DNA from: Anaerolineae bacterium
GTDB lineage: Bacteria; Chloroflexota; Anaerolineae; Promineifilales; Promineifilaceae
NCBI GenBank assembly: GCA_023384415.1
Contig: JAHDWJ010000035.1
Span: forward strand, 1 to 53,313
Direction: 5' to 3'
Length of the DNA stretch: 53,313 nt
Shown here: in pieces, positions 49,611 through 53,313 of the stretch
Numbering within the stretch: the stretch's first letter is position 1
Layout: each line of letters opens with the position of its first letter
The notes under the pieces: generated by a model
Databases searched by the model: none
The model's input: the letters and a program-made list of their open reading frames with translations, nothing else
What the model was told of the DNA's origin: nothing
Program-made: the position numbers and the translations under genes

Positions 49611-49777
49611 TGTAATTGTTCTCCTGTAAAATGATGGTCGCAGATGGCATTTACTCCTTCTTGCGCCATTCCCTGTTAATTTTTGACTTTAATAGGAATT
49701 ACGAATCACAAAGTACCCAAAGTTGCTCAGGATGTTCTTAGCGATCTTGGCGTCTTTCTGATTTCGTTCCTTTTCAC

Positions 49778-50317
49778 CTAAGCAGCCGCTTCGGCCGATT
49801 CATCCTTGCGAGTATAAGCATCAAGCACATTTACTACCTGACGTACACCCCCGGCAATAATGCTGGCTACATTGCGAGCTGGGGCACTGATCACACCCAC
49901 CAATTGGGCACGCAGTTGATCCATCGTCGGCAATTTAGATAGAGCATCCACTTCTTGAACGGTTAAGAACTTCGGTCCTAATACGCCACCCTTAACAGTT
50001 AGCAAATCCTCTTTCTTGGCAAAATCCAGTAACGTTTTAGCGACACTTGGGGCATCACCTAAAGAGAAACTGGTCGCTAATTGACCGTTCATTTGTGCTT
50101 CAGGCACGGCCATACCAACCTCAGCCAACGCCTTAAGCAAAAGCGTATTTTTCGTTACATAGACCACACCGCCGACCTTACGGGCTTCCGCTCGCAGCTC
50201 TTGCAACTTTTTGACGCTCAGACCTTTATATTCAGCGATAAAAACCGCATCTGACTGTTTGAGCAAATCAATATATTGCGCCATCAACTCTTCTTTTCGT
50301 TCACGTGTAATAGCCAA
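49778..50317 (-). CDS. rplJ: 50S ribosomal protein L10
   Basis: A 179-aa stalk base protein. RERKEELMAQYIDLLKQSDA, FIAEYKGLSVKKLQELRAEA, VTKNTLLLKAL and FTGPTSVA-like TSFSLGDAPSVAKTL are in place, followed by the C-terminal helix that binds L7/L12 dimers (RNVASIIAGGVRQVVNVLDA). AGGAGGTGATT is upstream of the ATG. The upstream leader contains an L10-type control region. No octamer, as expected for a constrained gene. Confidence 0.97.
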   Translation of the reverse strand: MAITRERKEELMAQYIDLLKQSDAVFIAEYKGLSVKKLQELRAEARKVGGVVYVTKNTLLLKALAEVGMAVPEAQMNGQLATSFSLGDAPSVAKTLLDFAKKEDLLTVKGGVLGPKFLTVQEVDALSKLPTMDQLRAQLVGVISAPARNVASIIAGGVRQVVNVLDAYTRKDESAEAAA

Positions 50318-50361
50318 TGGTAATCACCTCCTCCTGGCTTTAGAGTTTAATTCCAAACAAA

Positions 50362-50392
50362 AAATCCTCATACCCACCGGGCATGAGGATTT
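50362..50392 (-). terminator. Attenuator hairpin before rplJ
   Basis: On the minus strand AAATCCTCATGCCC-GGT-GGGTATGAGGATTT forms a 14-bp stem with one G-U and is followed by TTTTT, an intrinsic terminator inside the operon, just downstream of the L10 leader. It probably sets the L10-L12 level by premature termination. Confidence 0.85.
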
Positions 50393-50393
50393 G

Positions 50394-50560
50394 AACATTA
50401 ACTTGACAATAGGGAAGGGCAAATGTTATGCCCAAGACCTTGTCTCTTTGTCCAATCCCCACCTCGGTTGGTTATTAAGCGGCTCAACCCACCACACCAA
50501 CTGTCTTTGGCAGAGAAACGCGCCATCGCACGGCGCAGAGTTTGACCAACAGATTATTTA
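50394..50560 (-). promoter_or_regulatory. Ribosomal protein L10 leader
   Basis: The 270-nt gap between rplA and rplJ carries, on the minus strand, AGACAGTTGGTG near 50495-50506 and GCTTAATAACCAACCGAGGT near 50463-50482, which match the conserved core of the L10 leader RNA bound by L10-L12. It ends in the attenuator at 50362-50392. Binding of excess L10-L12 should favour termination. Confidence 0.75.
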
Positions 50561-50585
50561 ATTGTCAAAACTGAAGCCTGATCCC

Positions 50586-51287
50586 TTAGGCCGTTGCCTC
50601 AAGGACATCCACGCGAATGCCTGGTCCCATCGTGTTGGCCATAACCATACGGCGGAAGTAGGCCCCTTTAGCGGCCGCAGGGCGTGCCCGTTTGACCACC
50701 CCAATCAGCATATTCAGGTTATCCAACAGCTGTTCCTGGCTAAAGCTGGCTTTGCCAATAGGCACGTGAATATTGCCTGTACGGTCAACTCGAAATTCGA
50801 CACGACCGGCTTTCGCTTCTTGAATCAGGCGGGGAACATCTGGGCCAGGGGCCACCGTACCAGCACGGGGGTTGGGCATGAGACCACGAGGGCCGAGAAC
50901 TCGCCCTAGCCGGCCCACTTTGCCCATCATTGAAGGGACGGCAATAGCGACATCAAAATCAGTCCAGCCTTCCTGGATTTTCTTGATCATCTCATCATCA
51001 GCCACAAAATCCGCCCCAGCTTCTTGAGCCAGACGCGCATCTTCTCCCTCAGCAAAAACTAACACCCGCACCGTTTTTCCCAGACCATGGGGCATAACCA
51101 CCACTTCCCGGATTTGTTGGTCGGCATGGCGAGGATCAACCCCCAGGCGCATGTGAACCTCTACAGTAGGGTCAAATTTAGTTGTGACTGTCTCTTTGAT
51201 GAGAGTAATCGCTTCTTCGCGGCTGTAATTCTTCTGGGGATCAATTTTGGCGGCCGCGGCCGCATATTTCTTTCCGTGTTTTGCCAT
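50586..51287 (-). CDS. rplA: 50S ribosomal protein L1
   Basis: A 233-aa stalk protein that binds 23S rRNA. Typical blocks: KTVRVLVFAEGEDARLAQEA, DFDVAIAVPSMMGKVGRLGR and LGPRGLMPNPRAGTVAPGPD, with the C-terminal SMxxTxGPG-like VMANTMGPGIRVD. The N terminus has the run AAAAAKIDPQKNY, encoded by two overlapping octamers (51250 and 51256). Another octamer lies at 50671. It ends before the L10 leader. Confidence 0.97.
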   Translation of the reverse strand: MAKHGKKYAAAAAKIDPQKNYSREEAITLIKETVTTKFDPTVEVHMRLGVDPRHADQQIREVVVMPHGLGKTVRVLVFAEGEDARLAQEAGADFVADDEMIKKIQEGWTDFDVAIAVPSMMGKVGRLGRVLGPRGLMPNPRAGTVAPGPDVPRLIQEAKAGRVEFRVDRTGNIHVPIGKASFSQEQLLDNLNMLIGVVKRARPAAAKGAYFRRMVMANTMGPGIRVDVLEATA

Positions 51288-51337
51288 AATTACACCTCGT
51301 GGTTCTATCGGCCTTAAACAGGCCTCCCACCATATCC

Positions 51338-51763
51338 TTAATCAACAATCGTCAGCCCCATACTTCGGGCTGTTCCGGCAATAATCTTCATTGCCCCATC
51401 CACATCCAGAGCATTCAAATCCTTCAGCTTTAGCTCAGCAATTTCCCGAAGCTGCTTCTGCGTAATACTCCCCACTTTTTCCTTAAGCGGAGATTTAGAC
51501 CCTCTGGGCACAGACGCGGCCTTCTTCAGTAACTCAGCGGCAGGCGAGGTTTTCAACGCAATCGTGAAACTATTATCAGCGAAAATCGTCACTTCCACTG
51601 GAATAACCTGACCGATCTGGTTACCCGTCTTGGCATTATACTCTTTGCAAAATTGCATCAAATTAATACCTTGAGGGCCTAAAGCCGTACCAACTGGCGG
51701 GGCCGGCGTCGCCTTCCCTGCATTAAGCTGAATTTTAACGATTGCTTTTACTTTCTTTGACAT
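51338..51763 (-). CDS. rplK: 50S ribosomal protein L11
   Basis: A 141-aa protein of the GTPase-associated centre. AIVKIQLNAGKATPAPPVGT, ALGPQGINLMQFCKEYNAKT and the C-terminal rRNA-binding ALDVDGAMKIIAGTARSMGL are all present at normal length. GGAGG lies before the ATG. It is followed by rplA after 50 nt. Confidence 0.98.
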   Translation of the reverse strand: MSKKVKAIVKIQLNAGKATPAPPVGTALGPQGINLMQFCKEYNAKTGNQIGQVIPVEVTIFADNSFTIALKTSPAAELLKKAASVPRGSKSPLKEKVGSITQKQLREIAELKLKDLNALDVDGAMKIIAGTARSMGLTIVD

Positions 51764-51889
51764 ATTGTTACCTCCGGGGAGTTCAATCGCTTGGCTTAAA
51801 TACCAGGCTCCTCCTTACCGAACAGAATAAACGAGCGTTTGGAACTTCCCCAGGGCTTATACCCTGTATCCCATCCAACCCGCCCAAAC

Positions 51890-52474
51890 CTAAACTTTCT
51901 CTACATGCAAGAAATCCAGTTCCACCGGCGTTTCTCGCCCAAAAAACGAAACCAGTACCCGAACCTTAGCCCTATCAGGATCAATCTCCCGCACAGAGCC
52001 AATAAAATCAGCAAAGGGACCAGCCCCAATACGCACCTTGTCCCCAATCTGAAAATCAAACTTCATCTTCGGGGCTTCCGCTTCCATCCGGTTCATTATT
52101 TTGGCAACTTCATCCGGCCGCAGCGGTGTTGGATCATTCCCCATCCCTACGAATCCGGTAACCCCTGGCGTATTGCGAACTACATACCAGGAATCTTCAC
52201 TCATAATCATTTGCACCAAAATATAACCAGGAAAAACACGGCGCTCTACTTTGCGTCGCTTGCCATCCTTAATTTCAATCTCTTCTTCCGTAGGGACAAC
52301 CACATCAAAAATTTTGTCCTGCATCCCCATCGTTTCGATACGCTGCTCCACACTATGGCGTACCTTATTTTCATACCCCGAATAACAATGGACCACATAC
52401 CAGGCCCGCCCATCATCCGGGATCAATTTCTCTTCTTTTGAGGCTGCTTTTTTTTCTTCGGCCGGGCTGCTCAT
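51890..52474 (-). CDS. nusG: Transcription elongation/termination factor NusG
   Basis: A 194-aa protein. The NGN domain has WYVVHCYSGYENKVRHSVEQ and FPGYILVQMIM; VRNTPGVTGFVG follows, and the C-terminal KOW domain has GDKVRIGAGPFADFIGSVRE. The first 25 residues are a charged extension with Lys and Glu. It couples RNA polymerase to ribosomes or Rho. It is downstream of secE in the standard order. Confidence 0.98.
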   Translation of the reverse strand: MSSPAEEKKAASKEEKLIPDDGRAWYVVHCYSGYENKVRHSVEQRIETMGMQDKIFDVVVPTEEEIEIKDGKRRKVERRVFPGYILVQMIMSEDSWYVVRNTPGVTGFVGMGNDPTPLRPDEVAKIMNRMEAEAPKMKFDFQIGDKVRIGAGPFADFIGSVREIDPDRAKVRVLVSFFGRETPVELDFLHVEKV

Positions 52475-52516
52475 GGCTTAACCTTGTCCAATTGCCTTAT
52501 AAAGGTCGTTGTCTTT

Positions 52517-52798
52517 TTAACTTAATAAGCTGATCAACGCCCCAACCAATCGGGAAAAAACGAAATCCAAAGACCCTAAAAATAGGGCAAAAACAATAGA
52601 GACAGCAATGACAACACCTGTCAGTCGTTGCGATTCTTCACGGGTAGGCCAGGTTACACGGCGCAACTCCCCACGTGTTTCCCGAAAATAGCGACCAATC
52701 CCATCCCGCATTCGTACAAAAGCAGACTCTTGGGGCTTGATCTGCTTCTCCTTCGTTCCTGACTGGTTCTTTTCCTTTTCTGTTTTTACTTCAGCCAT
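52517..52798 (-). CDS. secE: Preprotein translocase subunit SecE
   Basis: A 93-aa protein: a charged N terminus (MAEVKTEKEKNQSGTKEKQI), the amphipathic helix and conserved ELRRVTWPTREESQRLTGVV and a single membrane helix (VIAVSIVFALFLGSLDFVFS). It clamps SecY in the translocon. It is the usual neighbour of nusG. Confidence 0.96.
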   Translation of the reverse strand: MAEVKTEKEKNQSGTKEKQIKPQESAFVRMRDGIGRYFRETRGELRRVTWPTREESQRLTGVVIAVSIVFALFLGSLDFVFSRLVGALISLLS

Positions 52799-52916
52799 GA
52801 CACAATATCCTTTCCATCTCCCTCATAATGTTCGATGGCTTCATCACAACCAGTTCAATTATGAAAACAGCCAGGGATGAACAACGAACTGAGGTGGGTA
52901 ACGATGAAGATAAAAA

Positions 52917-52989
<73 letters not shown>

Positions 52990-53010
52990 AAAACGCCCTA
53001 ATAGTTTACT

Positions 53011-53175
53011 TTACCGTGTCTCACGATGCAATTGATGTTGGCGACAGCGTGGGCAAAATTTCTTGAATTCCAGGCGGCTAGGATCATTGCGTCGGTTTTT
53101 TTCTGTAATGTAATTGCGCTCTTTGCATTCCACACACTGCAAAGTGATGTGGGTTCGCACCGCTTTTTTGGCCAT
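53011..53175 (-). CDS. rpmG: 50S ribosomal protein L33
   Basis: A 54-aa protein: MAKKAVRTHITLQCVECKER, then NYITEKNRRNDPSRLEFKKF and CPRCRQHQLHRETR. It is the zinc-binding (C+) form with CVEC and CPRC pairs. The start at 53175 is used because the upstream frame is not conserved. Confidence 0.97.
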   Translation of the reverse strand: MAKKAVRTHITLQCVECKERNYITEKNRRNDPSRLEFKKFCPRCRQHQLHRETR

Positions 53176-53245
53176 TGTCCAGTACCTCAAAAAGCAGGCA
53201 ACTGGGGACTTTATAGTCACCCAATTACCTGCCTGTCATTAAACT

Positions 53246-53313
53246 CTAGTTCAGAATTTTGGTGATAACCCCAGCCCCAACGGTCAAACCACCTTCACGA
53301 ATGGCAAACCGGC
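53246..53313 (-). CDS. tuf: Elongation factor Tu, C-terminal end (partial)
   Basis: The last 21 residues of EF-Tu run off the right edge: FAIREGGLTVGAGVITKILN before TAG at 53248-53246. The GGLTVGAG form differs slightly from the common GGRTVGAG. It would be the upstream gene of this operon. Confidence 0.93.
   Translation of the reverse strand, partial: RFAIREGGLTVGAGVITKILN

Larger units (their letters stand above)
3505..51263. repeat. Highly iterated palindrome GCGGCCGC (about 81 copies)
   Basis: Starts found by eye: 3505, 3918, 4263, 4576, 5051, 6083, 7777, 7922, 11274, 13433, 13527, 14964, 15314, 16068, 16763, 17425, 17789, 17879, 18203, 18394, 19100, 19323, 21561, 22192, 22655, 22892, 23054, 23348, 24284, 24998, 25754, 26466, 27042, 27433, 28671, 29844, 29963, 30644, 31516, 32539, 33408, 33674, 34847, 34931, 35065, 35187, 35390, 35531, 36333, 36571, 36761, 36879, 37679, 37795, 37935, 38746, 38976, 39283, 41595, 41805, 42067, 42174, 42753, 43251, 44813, 44885, 45793, 46902, 47194, 47224, 47737, 47858, 48693, 48755, 48786, 49273, 49456, 49504, 50671, 51250, 51256. 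Nearly all are within genes, in all three frames (Ala-Ala-Ala, Gly-Arg, Arg-Pro). Many extend to CGCGGCCGCG. Confidence 0.97.

Overview
The window looks like a piece of a mid-GC bacterial chromosome, most likely from Chloroflexota (Anaerolineae-like). This is an inference from gene content. It includes a mevalonate kinase next to a decaprenyl-phosphate phosphoribosyltransferase, an F420-type PPOX enzyme, an R2-like ligand-binding oxidase, a NurA nuclease and HAS-barrel pair, a DUF151 nuclease and a lipoprotein with a very long Pro/Thr/Ala linker. No 16S rRNA gene is present to settle it.

The most striking signal is not a gene. The 8-base palindrome GCGGCCGC occurs about 81 times by eye in 53.3 kb, where roughly one copy is expected by chance. 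The copies are on average about 0.65 kb apart, fall inside genes in all reading frames, and are often extended to CGCGGCCGCG. This resembles the HIP1 octamer of cyanobacteria but has a different sequence. The longest stretches without it coincide with DNA that looks imported (IS elements with restriction remnants, a type II restriction-modification cassette, a Fic gene, part of a glycan cluster) or with strongly conserved translation genes.

Layout. 1-3.4 kb: a broken defence island with an Mrr-like restriction enzyme, a small gene, the tail of a type I restriction subunit, a complete IS3-family element and the stump of an IS256-family transposase. 3.4-7.9 kb: exported copper/redox proteins, including a CopC-CopD-cytochrome c fusion. 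7.9-15.4 kb: a surface-glycan cluster (two GT4 and one GT2 glycosyltransferases, a DegT aminotransferase, an O-antigen ligase/polymerase) with a MazF-type toxin-antitoxin pair. 15.5-23.7 kb: a lipoprotein, a Zn-ribbon DNA methylase, NurA, Fic, a HAS-barrel protein, a YjbR-like protein, R2lox and a DUF151 nuclease. 23.9-27.4 kb: a primosome cluster with DnaB, a DnaD-like protein and a helicase loader with two AAA+ domains. 27.5-34.7 kb: a protease relic, glutamate dehydrogenase, and an ABC importer operon (permease, ATPase, permease, NMT1-like lipoprotein) interrupted by an Rpn nuclease gene that appears to contain an internal gene. 34.8-39.3 kb: mevalonate kinase, a UbiA-family prenyl transferase, an rRNA m5C methyltransferase and tgt. 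39.4-41.5 kb: a type II restriction-modification cassette with a controller. 41.6-48.9 kb: a 16S rRNA methyltransferase of the aminoglycoside-resistance family, a PadR/HAAS pair, an ABA4-like membrane protein, adenine deaminase, an MNT/HepT pair with a frameshifted toxin, an alcohol dehydrogenase and a PPOX enzyme. 49.2-53.3 kb, minus strand: the conserved operon tuf-rpmG-tRNA(Trp)-secE-nusG-rplK-rplA-rplJ-rplL with an L10 leader.

Intergenic DNA is rich in short dispersed repeats and hairpins. One is a 50-bp element present twice in opposite orientation, 39 kb apart. No CRISPR array was seen.
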